Positions 39,933 to 50,671 of a stretch of DNA of 64,000 bases are shown here, piece by piece. Below the pieces are notes generated by a model, which did no database searches, had not been told where the DNA came from, and was given only the letters and a program-made list of their open reading frames with translations. The translations under genes and the position numbers were made by a program. Within the stretch, counting starts at the first letter, position 1, and each line of letters starts with the position of its first letter. The stretch comes from Oryza sativa Japonica Group (Eukaryota; Streptophyta; Magnoliopsida; Poales; Poaceae): the NCBI RefSeq assembly GCF_034140825.1, contig NC_089036.1, positions 1,197,001 through 1,261,000 on the forward strand, given 5' to 3'.

Positions 39933-40139
39933 CCCGCGCCTCTGCTCTGCTCCGCCGCCTCGTTGGAATCGGAGACGAGAAGAAGAAGAAGAGTGCGTCC
40001 TTCTTCTGATGTGATGCACTACCAGTGAGATTCTCGATGTGCCTCTCGTCTCCAAGTAGATTGGCATCTTCACAAGATAGATAGACACTGTGATGGCCAT
40101 TGCTGAGGTGTGCAAGAATTTTGTAGATATAATAACCTT

Positions 40140-40343
40140 ATTTCTTGTATCTAACATTTCATCGTTCGTATTATTTAAATTTTTTTTATGATTAGTATTT
40201 TTATGGTTATTAGATGGTAAAAGATAAATATTACTTTATGCATGGTTTATCTTTTTTATTTTTTCATAAATTTTTTAAATAAGATGGATGATCAAACGTT
40301 AGACACAGAAATCCACAATTGTACTTAAAATGAGACGGATGAG
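40140..40343. mobile_element. Decayed MITE-like sequence
   Basis: The segment contains AAATAAGATGGATGATCAAAC and TTAAAATGAGACGGATGAG, a combination common to rice Stowaway-like elements (see also 60180-60414). The left end is not clear. Confidence 0.5.
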
Positions 40344-40380
40344 TATGTATTTATTTCCTTCACTACAATCATTTCTTGTA

Positions 40381-40439
40381 CTCCCTCCGTTTCATAATGT
40401 AAATCATTCTAGTATTTCCCACATTAATATTGATGTTAA

Positions 40440-40537
<98 letters not shown>

Positions 40538-40600
40538 TCATTAACATCAATATTAATGTAGGAAATGCTAGAATGACTTACATTGTGAAACGGAGGAAGT
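40381..40600. mobile_element. Stowaway MITE with (TA)n-expanded centre
   Basis: The left arm CTCCCTCCGTTTCATAATG pairs with the right arm CATTGTGAAACGGAGGAAG. The arms match for about 60 bases, through TTAACATCAATATTAATGT. The centre, about 40441-40540, is almost pure TA dinucleotide. A TA target site is visible on the left (40379-40380), but the right one is altered. It lies about 450 bases upstream of the reductase start codon. Confidence 0.88.
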
Positions 40601-41381
40601 TGGTATTTATTTCCTCCATTACAAAATATTTTTTGTAGGTATTTCCGTGATAGTACAAAATTTGTACCACGATATAAGCAATTCTAATGTACATGAATCC
40701 ATGCATTTCCAATCGCAATTGAGACGACTGAGTATTTACTAAACAGCTTAGAAATGCTTATACGGATAGAGTAAAAGACATCCATTCCAAATCAAGAGAA
40801 ATTTGGGGGGCAATACAGATTGATTTGAAGTTCTTAAAAAATAATAGAAACCTGGTTTTGAGTGAATTTGGGGTGTGCTGGTGTTGATATATGATTTCTG
40901 AAAGGGGATTGGTTATACTTATACATCTGTGTACAGCAGTAATGCAAAAGCAAGCAATAGAGGAGATACTTGAATACATTCCATGGAGTAATATTAGTGT
41001 AAACAAATTACAACGGAGTGAAATGCTAAACGATGGGATTCATGCCCTCCAAATTTCCAGAGGTGAGAATGGTATTCACAAATAACCAGCTAAAAATACT
41101 GTCAACAAACATCAAGCTCATAAAGAAACAAAGATCGCGCTGATTCATCGCTGTTGTAAAAAGAAACATACAAAATCTGACTAAAACCCTGTTTTCCTCA
41201 AATACATCTGATCTCTCTCCTTTTCTTTTCATGCTGTTAATGCACAGCATGCCCTCCCTCAGTGTCAAGGACATGTCAAAATCTTACATTAGGTTTGTAC
41301 AGCCTTGGTACATCAAGCCTCATGGAATATTTTCTTCGACATGCCAAACACAAGCTAAACGAAATCGTTGTGCATTTCTGC
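40601..41381. other. Intergenic region and PIS 3' UTR
   Basis: No coding exon is seen. The last part before 41382 is the likely 3' UTR of the phosphatidylinositol synthase gene. Confidence 0.45.
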
Positions 41382-43667
41382 TCACTTGCCGCGCTTCAAA
41401 TCAAACACAACGCACGCGTCTGCGGCTGATTTCATCTGCACTCGGGAAAGATACATGAATGTTAAGAAACAAGTCATTATTAAAGTAGCACTATTATTAT
41501 TGCTAGAATCATATAAATGAACACTCTAAATGAAGAATACAATGTATTAGCAGTTGATCTAGCTACCTAATGTAAAAATATATGAGCTAACCACTGCATT
41601 GACACTTTTTCTTTACCTCTAGATCAGACCTATTATTAGTGTCATAATTACAACTCAATACTTGCAGACATCCAAATATCAAGCGCCTGCAACTGCAAGA
41701 AATTTTAAAGTTGTTTTCAGCAATACCTGGATAACATTGATCACTTGTTTCAACGCCCAACCAACTAGAGTTGAAATGAAAACAAAGACAGTGAGAGGAC
41801 TTTGCTTCAGAAGGTTTCCGCACACCTGTTACATACAGAAATACCATATATTAACCACTACAACAGGACTGTTGATTGGATAAGGCAACTGTGGAGATGA
41901 TGTCTTCTTACATTAAGCAAGCTTGTTGACTTCTCATCGGCGAACAGAAAAAGAACTATGTACAGAACCTGAATTTTGGAAACTTCCTTGTTAGAAGGTG
42001 AAACATTTAAGAGCAGTTCAGTCAGCAGCGTAAGGGTGCTGGACATGATGAGATGGTAACTCATCAACTATATCAAATGCCTATTCAGTGCTACATGGGC
42101 AGATGTAAGATAGGTTCGTTAGGATTGTTTTGAGCACATAAACACATCAATTCATGCCCATCGTTCAGCTAAAGTAGTCAAAAACCATCCAGCACAGCAC
42201 TCATGTTGTGCATGCAACCAGGCAAACACCCATGTAGATATTGCAAAATATGGATTAATCATGTACCTCCGAAGCAACACAACAGAAGGCCATGAATGGT
42301 CGGTGTCCATAATATAACTTCAGAAGCCAATTGCCTGTGTCTTTTACATCCTTGTGGCTAGTCTTACCTGATAGGAACGAACTAATAAAAAAAAGGCGCC
42401 ATCAAGTAGTTAGCAACATGTAGAAGTAACTAGAGACGCATAACAAAACTATAGAGCATAACTCTTGTCTTTGAACAAAAAAAATGCATCATGAAAAAAG
42501 GCATTCTGTCTTTCTGAACAACACGATAGTAAGTGATAATATTCTGCTCCCTTTAATACCTTCCGGAAGAGGATGCACCTACTAGGTGAAGAAAACTATA
42601 AAGTGGCACTAACTGAAAAAATGGTTAGAAAACTAACCTGTACATTTGAAACCAATGGCTTGTAATATCCAACCCAAGCAACATCAAGAAAACTAAGCCA
42701 GGTCTGCAAAGAACATGCAAATACAATTTGTATCAGGTATCTAGATCCAAGGTACAACAATTGAAGTGTTTTCTGCTGTCACTTACCTGTAAAACTGGGA
42801 GAGAAGTGCCAACAAACAGGCAGTGCTAACCCTGAGGAAAAGCAATGTGAACAGTGAATTATTTCAGGATGCAGAATGTATTCACCCTGCATATTCAATG
42901 AATGATTCGAGGAGTACCTATCTGTTACCATGTCCAGCACAGCTCCAAATGTTGATGCTGATACATAGAATGGCATTAACTGATCAGATAATGAGTGAGG
43001 ATAAACCAAGATTTAACTGTTGAGCAGTATTTCAACAATAGCTTTTTAGAAGTTCATCCTATAATTTACTCTTCATTGAATAACTAGTGCTACAAAGTCT
43101 CAAGGCAGAAGGCAAAAGAAATAGAAATAATATTTTCTGCAGAAGGACAAAATATGACTTTGAACACATAAGGAACACTTATTAGTTATTACCTTGGTTA
43201 AACTTTCGTGCAAACCAACCATCCAAGCCATCGCAGAAAAAGCTGATAGATTCTGATGATGTTAAATTTCCAGAGATACAACAAATTGCCAAGTAGTCTG
43301 GATAAATTTATAACACTCACCTGAAGAAGTATAGGATAGCAAAGAGCACCCTATTGGAATAACATACGGCAAAAGCAATGAAGTTTATGATGATCCTAAA
43401 ATATCCTGCATTAAAGCAAGATGCCGAACAGTTTGTAAGAATTTTTTTCCATCACCTCTATTCAACCATATGTATTCTGTTACGCTATTTCCAAATATTG
43501 TGTTTCTAGTTCTCCTGGGTTGGTATTATTACAAAAATAAAATTTTCCCAGTACATTTAGTAACAATAGCATAGTGTATTAAACAAGAAATCGTACAGAA
43601 GCTCACCAATGATATTAGGGATGTAAAGATAGACTGACGGCGTCTTCTTAGAAGAAGGTTGTGCCAT
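41382..43667 (-). CDS. PIS: Phosphatidylinositol synthase (CDP-diacylglycerol:inositol phosphatidyltransferase)
   Basis: Ten exons (43667-43607, 43405-43321, 43242-43193, 42957-42918, 42831-42787, 42703-42638, 42381-42267, 41968-41912, 41825-41727, 41435-41382) join in frame to 223 residues. The CDP-alcohol phosphatidyltransferase signature is complete: Asp56-Gly57, Ala60-Arg61, Gly70, Asp74 and Asp78 (within CDGLDGWFARKFNQ and GAVLDMVTDR). Several hydrophobic membrane helices follow. The enzyme, in the ER membrane, joins CDP-diacylglycerol and myo-inositol to make phosphatidylinositol, the precursor of phosphoinositides and sphingolipid head groups. Length fits plant PIS (about 225 residues). 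A 5' UTR intron is likely between about 43680 and 44200, because the sequence upstream of the ATG is AT-rich until a GC-rich block at 44100-44350. All introns appear canonical. Confidence 0.95.
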
Positions 43668-44508
43668 TGGAGATCAGTAGTTATTACTTGCTAGAAGCCT
43701 GAAAGCTTCTCCCTTAAATTGTAGTCCTATATAGGAATTCCTGTAAAATAATTGCATCAGTTTATAGACTAGTCCAAATAATAATGTCACAGTGCAACAA
43801 GCAACAAATTTTAAGGAAACAAACTAGTACCATAACAATTGACATTTATGACAAACACAAGCTCTCGAGCACTAGCCTTGAAAATCAGAGCACCAACAGA
43901 GGGTGCCTTGCAGATCACTAACCTACTAACTCACGACATCTTTTTTCGACCTAATGAAAAGAAAACCCTCTAACTAAATTAAACAACCAGACCAAATTTC
44001 CAATTTTCCATAGGAGCAAACCCAACCCAACCGCATATGTTCCCGAACCCAAACTACTTTGGGTGGCAAAACAGCAAGAGCCGCAAGCCCTCAAAACCCG
44101 CTAACATCATCGATTCCCCCCCCCCTCGCAGAATTCCTTTGGTGGGCAACAAACAAAAAGAGGGAAGGGCGCCGCGCCCGCGCCACCTTACCTCACCTCA
44201 CGAAGGGGTCGGGGAGGAAGACCTAGCCGTCGCCGACGCTAGGGCGGCCGCGCCGCCGCGCCGCGATTCCGGGGAGTCGCCGGAGAGGAGGGGGGCGCGG
44301 GGATGGATGCGTGGAAGCGAGAGCCGAGTCGCCGCCGCCGCCGATGGATTGATTCGATTTGTCGTTCGATTCGATGCTTCCTTCCTTGTGCAGATGGATC
44401 GATTCGATTTCGATGCTGCTCCACGTCACCCGCACAGGAAAAATAAAAAGGAGACAAAAGGAAAAGGGAAAAGCGGAAAACCGCGTCGTGGGCTGGCGGC
44501 AAAGCCGT

Positions 44509-44572
44509 GGTCGAGTCGATATCGTACTGGGCCGAACAAGGGTCGAGTCGATATCGTATTGGGCCGAACGAG
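44509..44572. repeat. Two tandem 32-bp copies with site-II-like motif in the PIS promoter
   Basis: Copies at 44509-44540 and 44541-44572 begin GGTCGAGTCGATATCGTA, and each carries TGGGCCGAAC. TGGGCC is the core of plant site-II (TCP-bound) elements in housekeeping promoters. The copies sit about 850 bases upstream of the PIS start codon, close to the probable first UTR exon. Confidence 0.8.
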
Positions 44573-44876
44573 GGTAACGTACTGTTGAATGTCACTTATA
44601 GGCCTCCATTTCGGCCCTTATAAATGAGCCCAAATTAAGCATGGTGACACGAAAAACGAACAGGGACACTAGAACGTCATTAATCGATTATTATACTAAC
44701 TATTATTATTATTATTATTACTATAAACTTATAAAAAATACTTTTTAATTTTTTAATAAAAATTTCTATATTGATTTTTAAAAAGAGTACCATTTAACAG
44801 TTTGGATATAGTACATACTTACGGAAAATGAGTTAGCATATTTGAGATATTGAGTAGAATGTAGCTTAAGGCTGAG

Positions 44877-45115
44877 TTCGTAAGAGATGGTTGAGAAGCT
44901 CTTTCTCCCTACATGCAAAACATAATGGTGTATTAGTGCTTCTCTCCACGCACGCAAAATGTAGCGGTGTATTAGCGCATAATTAATGAAGTACTAGCTT
45001 AAAAAATTCAAAAATTAGAATAACATGATTTTTTTAAAGCACTTTTATATATTTTCCTTATTTAAAAAACATACCGTTTAACAATTTGAGAATTGTATGC
45101 ACATGCGGAAAAAAA
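44877..45115. mobile_element. MITE of the same broad family as the 15700 element (diverged)
   Basis: It begins GGCTGAGTTCGTAAGAG and carries GTATTAGCGCATAATTAATG, AAGTACTAGCTTAAAAAATTC and a poly(T) block. These are shared with the 15700 family. The right end is degraded. Confidence 0.5.
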
Positions 45116-45116
45116 G

Positions 45117-45229
45117 TACTTCATCCATTTTATAATATAAGACTTTTAGTATTGCCTATATTTATGTAGATGTTAATAAATTTAGATATATATTGCTAAC
45201 AAATCTTATATTATAAAATAGAAGAAGTA
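45117..45229. mobile_element. Stowaway-like MITE
   Basis: The left arm TACTTCATCCATTTTATAAT matches the right arm ATTATAAAATAGAAGAAGTA as an inverted repeat. The ends are approximate. Confidence 0.65.
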
Positions 45230-45415
45230 GAAGTTTTGAAAAGTACACAGCCTAATGATGCATACAAGAGACCATTGGAGTACGCAACAAACAGGTCCAT
45301 CCCGTGCTTATTAGCGGTAGCGGCGGTCGTGGATGAGGTGAGAAATATGGACGTGCACGTGAAGGAACCGATCCCCGCCCCGCCCGTGATCGAGTTGAAG
45401 CTATAGCCATTGCAA

Positions 45416-45447
45416 GCGGCCGTAATTAGCGACGCAATTACGGCCGC
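45416..45447. repeat. Perfect 12-bp inverted repeat with 8-nt loop
   Basis: The arms GCGGCCGTAATT (45416-45427) and AATTACGGCCGC (45436-45447) are perfectly complementary and flank AGCGACGC. The region around it (45290-45640) has no supportable gene. An AG microsatellite and CAG repeats follow at about 45468-45497. Confidence 0.85.
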
Positions 45448-45971
45448 ATTGACAGAGTTGAAAAATGCAGAGAGAGAGAGAGAGCAGCAGCAGCAGGATG
45501 AGAGGCTGAATTCACGCGCGCCTCCCGCCCGGCGAATCGACGGAAATGCGGCATCCATTCAGGTAGGCGGGCGGCCGGCCGGCCGGAGAATGGAATCAAT
45601 GTCGTACGTACGCCGCCGTCGTCTTCAGATAAGAGCAATTAATTAAGCAGCCATTATGTTTTGTCGGATCGACTAGTTGCATTGACGACTTTCACTCTAC
45701 TACCTAGAGTTAGATAGAGACAACAGCATTTGTATTTGTGGAGATAAAAACAAGCGGACACAAAGAAAATGCCCTCCAACGCCAAAGACAAATCTCAGTA
45801 AATCAAGCCGAGAATGCATGCTACGGTTTATCTACACACCATGTTGCTTTGCCAATCACTCCATCTTTCTTGGATACGCCAGTACCACATGAAGACTTCA
45901 ACTATAAAATTAAGTATATATAGGAGTAGTATAGTATACTTTGGGGAGGTATTTTCATCCTTAAAACAATA

Positions 45972-46106
45972 CTCCCTCCGTCCCATAATATAAGAAATTT
46001 TGGAGGGATGTGACACTTTATAGCACTATGAATCTGACTTCTAGATTCATAGTACTATGAAGTGTCACATCTCTCCAAAATCTCTTCTATTATGGGACAG
46101 AAGGAG
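45972..46106. mobile_element. Stowaway MITE
   Basis: A 135-bp element with ends CTCCCTCCGTCCCATAATA and TATTATGGGACAGAAGGAG, flanked by TA on both sides (45970-45971 and 46107-46108). The interior is palindromic (GTGTCACATC near the right arm). Confidence 0.92.
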
Positions 46107-46109
46107 TAT

Positions 46110-47100
46110 CTTCTTGTTTTTCATGTCATTTCAACCATCATTGTTTTTTTTTAAAAAAATGATATGATAAATCAGTATGAAATATGTCAAACATTGAAAA
46201 AAAACATTTTCTCCTTACTCGTACAAGTTAAGTTTGAACTTACATACTTATGAATGAAGTGATACTACATATAACAGGTTAATCTCTCTTAATACTTTTA
46301 TAAATAAATTAATTATGTTTTAGTGCTATGCATAAAACTGGGATGTCCTCTGACAATCACCTCCTAGCCATGTTCAATTGCTCCGATGTGTTTTAATTTG
46401 ACTCATTGACTGATACGAAGCAATGGCTGCATATAACACGGTCCCTGCTGCATCTGCACATAACGTGGCTTGCGCACTGGCACTAGCGCCTAACGTAACT
46501 GCCACAACTGTCAGTCAGCACAAGTTGAATCATCCGTCCGTGACCCCCGTGGCTGCACCTGCATCTGTACGTAATGGTTGACCACATGCATGCATGCATC
46601 CAATCCACCAGCTAGTATCTCCATCTAACTAAAATATAAAAATTTATAACCGAATAAAACATATTTTAGTAGTATTGATCAAAAAGTGCTTCTATCCATA
46701 CTCGTAATACAACGATATATCACATTCAATTATAAATCATTTTTATATTTAATTTTGAAACGATGTAAGTAGCTAATGTATACATCTGCCCGTCTCGTAA
46801 CAGACGTCACGTAATTCTTATATTTTTAGATAAGGTAATAGCTAATGTACCTGTCCCATAACAGATACCATATGATTCTTATATTTTGGTACGAGAGTAA
46901 GTAGCTAATGTACCAGTCCACTAACAGACGCCACTCTCCGTTGCTTATGCTGTTATGCATGCTTCATGCTTCCAACCAACAAATAACTGCCACTAACCGC
47001 TATATATATCGCATCTCGCACTGACACTAGCTAACCAACCATGCATGTTAATTAACTCGTGCACATACATACGCCACGTACTAGCATCTGTCTGATCTGC
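46110..47100. promoter_or_regulatory. Upstream region of the endoglucanase gene
   Basis: AT-rich. A diverged direct repeat occurs at about 46770-46850, 46855-46900 and 46905-46935: ATTCTTATATTTT and TAAGTAGCTAATGTAC, then TAACAGACGCCA-like sequence. TATATATA at about 47001-47008 is a candidate TATA box roughly 100 bases before the start codon. No gene is seen. Confidence 0.5.
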
Positions 47101-47104
47101 CACC

Positions 47105-49985
47105 ATGTCCAGGGCTTGCTTGCTCCTCGTCGTCGCCGCCGTCTGCCTCGCCGGCCGCGAGGCGGCGGCGTTCAACTACGCCGACGCCCTCGACAAGGCC
47201 ATCCTCTTCTTCGAGGCGCAGCGCTCCGGCAAGCTGCCGCCGGGGCAGCGCGTCGCGTGGCGCGCCGACTCCGGCCTCTCCGACGGCTCCGCCGACGGCG
47301 TGGACCTCGCCGGCGGCTACTACGACGCCGGCGACAACGTCAAGTTCGGCCTGCCCATGGCGTTCACGGTGACCATGCTGTCGTGGAGCGTCATCGAGTT
47401 CGGCGACATGATGCCGGCGCGCCGCTCGTCGTTCCTCGGCGGCATCTTCGGCGGCGGCGGCGTCGCGCAGCTCGACAACGCCAGGGCCGCCGTGCGGTGG
47501 GGCGCCGACTACCTGCTCAAGGCGGCGACGGCGACGCCGGACACCCTGTACGTCCAGGTCGCCGACCCGTACCAGGACCACCGGTGCTGGGAGCGGCCGG
47601 AGGACATGGACACGCCGCGGAGCGTGTACAAGGTGACGCCCCAGAGCCCCGGCTCCGACGTCGCCGGCGAGACCGCCGCCGCGCTCGCCGCCGCCTCCAT
47701 CGTCTTCCGCGTCTCCGACCCCTCCTACTCCGCCAAGCTGCTCGACGCAGCTCAACTGGTAGGCACAGACAGCTAGCTGTCACATACTCACATTCATCTT
47801 GATTTGATTTTAAATTTGAGAAACTCCCCAGAGTCTTCCGCTATGGTGGATTAGACGATCTGGGTAGTCTCACCCCTTCTAATTATTTGATATTAAGTAC
47901 TTTCTTAATATTTATGTCTTTTTATTTGATTTTAAATTTGATTTGATTCTTGTGTTGTGCATTGGCGCGCATGCATTGATGCATATGCAGGTGTTTGATT
48001 TCGCGGACAAATACAGGGGATCATACAGCGACTCGCTGAGCTCAGTGGTGTGTCCGTTCTACTGCTCCCACTCCTACCATGTAAGCTACGCAACCTGCAG
48101 CACGCAGCCACCGATAATTTGTTCCTAGTCTTGGACCTTTTCTCTTGTCCCTTTACTCTTTTCAATACATCACAATATGCACTGCAATTTTGTCTTACTC
48201 ATGCACGGGCGATATACCATCCCTACCAACTTTTTTTCAAGTCTTGTCTGAATCGATCGGCCAGTAGAATGCAGAGCACACACCAGTGGACACATACTGC
48301 TCCCTGCACATATACAGATTTCTCTGAATTTTCTGAATTCTGTCATAGATCTGTTTCAATTGACCAAGATGATCGGTTGAGAGTGTAGCACGGCTCTACC
48401 CCTCCCGCTGTTTGGAGTAGAGTTACCCGTCGTACGAGTTTTTCTTTTTCTCCCTTGTTTTTTATCTTTGTTTTCTTCCTTCCTTGGTATAGGTCGGTCT
48501 GGCTGATTGCGTTGTGTAACAAAAACTCTATTCTTCTAATATATTAGTGTGCAATCTTTTTATGCGCTTGCGAAAAAATTGACCAAGATGATCTGATTGG
48601 TTGATCGAGGTGTGATGTGGATGCAGGATGAGCTGCTGTGGGCGGCGTCGTGGCTGCACCTGGCGTCGCCGGAGAAGAAGGACGTGTACCTGTCGTACAT
48701 CGGGTCGAACGGCCACGCACTGGGCGCCGAGCAGGACGACTTCACCTTCAGCTGGGACGACAAGCGCGTCGCCACCAAAGTGCTCCTCTCCAAGGCACTT
48801 TCAGAAATCAGATTCATCGTTTCGCTTATGCTAATGAATTTACAGAATTAACTTGTGCAACTCTGTCTCAGGGATTCTTGCAGAGCAGAGCGGACGGGCT
48901 GCAGCTGTACAAAGCGCACACTGACAACTACATCTGCTCCCTTGTCCCCGGAGCCAACGGCTTCCAGTCCCAGTACACGCCAGGTACGTAGTGCAACTTA
49001 GGTGGTATTTAAAACTCATTTAGATGAGTATCAACATTAAGATTAAATGTTTTACGTAAAAATGAGATGGTGTCTGATTAATTGAGATGTAATTATTATA
49101 AATTTTTTAAAAAATATTTATCTAATATTTTATAGCAACTTTCATATAAAAAGTTTTTATACGAAACGCACCGTTTAGCAGTTTAAAAAACGTGTCACGA
49201 ATATCCAAAATTTCATCCAACTTTTGTTGGAGAAAACAGAAAAGAGCATAACCTATTTCTTTCGTCACAAAATAAGTTAATATGGTATGCTAGATTAACT
49301 TATTTTAGACAAAAAAAAAGTAATTAATATGGTGATTTGGTGTCGTTTTCAGCTGCTGAGTAAATTACTGAACTGAATTTCAATGCAATTAATGCAGGGG
49401 GTCTCCTGTTCAAAGAAGGCGACAGCAACATGCAGTACGTGACATCCACCGCCTTCCTCCTCCTCACCTACGCCAAGTACCTCTCCTCCAGCGCCGCCAC
49501 CGTCTCCTGCGGCTCCACCGCCGTCTCCCCCTCCACCCTCATCTCCCTCGCCAAGAAACAGGTAGTACTAACAAAATTCACTCGAATTCGACAAAATTCA
49601 ACCAAACAGCTCACTAAAACTGAACAAATAAACTCATCTGATCCAGGTGGACTACATACTCGGGGCGAATCCGGCGGGGATGTCGTACATGGTGGGGTTC
49701 GGGGCGAGGTACCCGCGGCACGTGCACCACCGCGGCGCGTCCATGCCGTCGGTGCGCGACCACCCGGCGAGGATCGGCTGCGACGAGGGGTTCCGCTACC
49801 TGCACTCGCCGGAGCCGGACAGGAACCTGCTCGCCGGCGCCGTCGTCGGCGGCCCCGACGCCGGCGACGCCTTCGCCGACGGCCGCGACAACTACGCGCA
49901 GGCCGAGCCGTCCACCTACACCAACGCGCCGCTCGTCGGCGCGCTCGCCTTCTTCGCCGGAGCGCACAAGATCTTCACGCCATGA
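47105..49985 (+). CDS. Secreted endo-1,4-beta-glucanase, glycoside hydrolase family 9
   Basis: Six exons (47105-47758, 47991-48080, 48627-48794, 48872-48983, 49398-49561, 49647-49985) give 508 residues. An N-terminal signal peptide ([13 protein letters not shown], cleavage near [10 protein letters not shown]) marks a secreted class B GH9 enzyme. There is no membrane anchor and no C-terminal carbohydrate-binding module. Catalytic landmarks are [11 protein letters not shown], the His block [12 protein letters not shown], and the C-terminal [15 protein letters not shown] with the acid Glu. Plant GH9B enzymes act on non-crystalline cellulose or related glucans in the wall during growth and abscission. 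Rice endoglucanase 6 is the nearest name I recall, without certainty. Intron 3 (48795-48871) apparently starts with GC (CCAAG/GCACTT). The introns carry a p-SINE1, a LINE fragment and a MITE. Confidence 0.94.
47820..47924 (+). mobile_element. p-SINE1-like SINE in intron 1 of the GH9 gene
   Basis: About 105 bp. It contains GATTAGACGATCTGGGTAGT and the p-SINE1 3' part CCTTCTAATTATTTGATATT. It is flanked by perfect 17-bp direct repeats TTTGATTTTAAATTTGA (47803-47819 and 47925-47941). It ends in a T-rich tail as p-SINE1 does. Confidence 0.9.
48375..48576 (+). mobile_element. 5'-truncated LINE 3' end in intron 2 of the GH9 gene
   Basis: About 200 bp ending ATGCGCTTGCGAAAAA, the usual plant L1 3' end. 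It is flanked by perfect 17-bp direct repeats AATTGACCAAGATGATC (48358-48374 and 48577-48593). It carries no coding domain. Long target duplications and a short A tail show target-primed insertion. Confidence 0.88.
49005..49260 (-). mobile_element. MITE of the 15700-related type in intron 4 of the GH9 gene
   Basis: It contains AAAAAGTTTTTATACGAAACG, CACCGTTTAGCAGTTTAAAA and CTGATTAATTGAGATGTAATT, all frequent in this rice MITE family. The ends are approximate. Confidence 0.55.
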
Positions 49986-50280
49986 TCGATGAACTCGATC
50001 TAGCTTACGATTAAGCTTAATTATGTACGCTACGAGATGCATGTGAGTGACGATGGTGTCACTTCGATTAATTGATTAATTAATTGGCGGGTGAATGCAA
50101 TTGTTTCGCGCCTCGATATGATTATCCTCGCGTGATTTGCATGATTGTGTTTGAAATCAGTACGAAATTGTTGGATCACAACGTACAGTTAACTTGGCAG
50201 TTCGCAACCCAATTGAACCTCTGAATTGAGACAAATATGGGTGCAAAACTGAAATTTTCTTCTAAAACCGTAATCAAATA

Positions 50281-50634
50281 TTCCCTCTGTCCCGTAGAAA
50301 ACGAATCTAACACCGGATGTAACGTATTATAGTACTATGAATCTAGACAGATGTTCGTCCAGATCCGTAGTACTAACATGTGTCACATCCTGTAGCGCCC
50401 GTTCCGTCGTGGCGCATAGCGGGAAAATGTAATTCCTAAAAACCCTAATTGCGAAAATTGTTTCTTCGCTTGCAGTCAGTCTCTGTGCCATTCCAGATCT
50501 CAAATCCCCGATCTATCGTCAAGTTCATTCCCAAATCCAAATCCTTCCCAAATCAAATCCCTCCGCAAAAGTCTATTTTGCCTCCCTCAGGTTCGATGGG
50601 CCGAATTCCTCTCGGCCCATCTCTCCCTCCCTCC

Positions 50635-50671
<37 letters not shown>

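Noticed and set aside
44037-44588. 183-codon open frame upstream of PIS
   Set aside because: No recognisable domain, no splice context, and it covers the probable 5' UTR and promoter of the minus-strand PIS gene.
45211-45646. Open frames on both strands around the hairpin, one with CAG-coded Gln run
   Set aside because: Low-complexity translations driven by AG and CAG microsatellites, with no homology I recognise.
47059-47802. Overlapping 247- and 224-codon frames at the GH9 first exon
   Set aside because: Out-of-frame and antisense shadows of the GC-rich endoglucanase exon. The true frame has the signal peptide and GH9 motifs.
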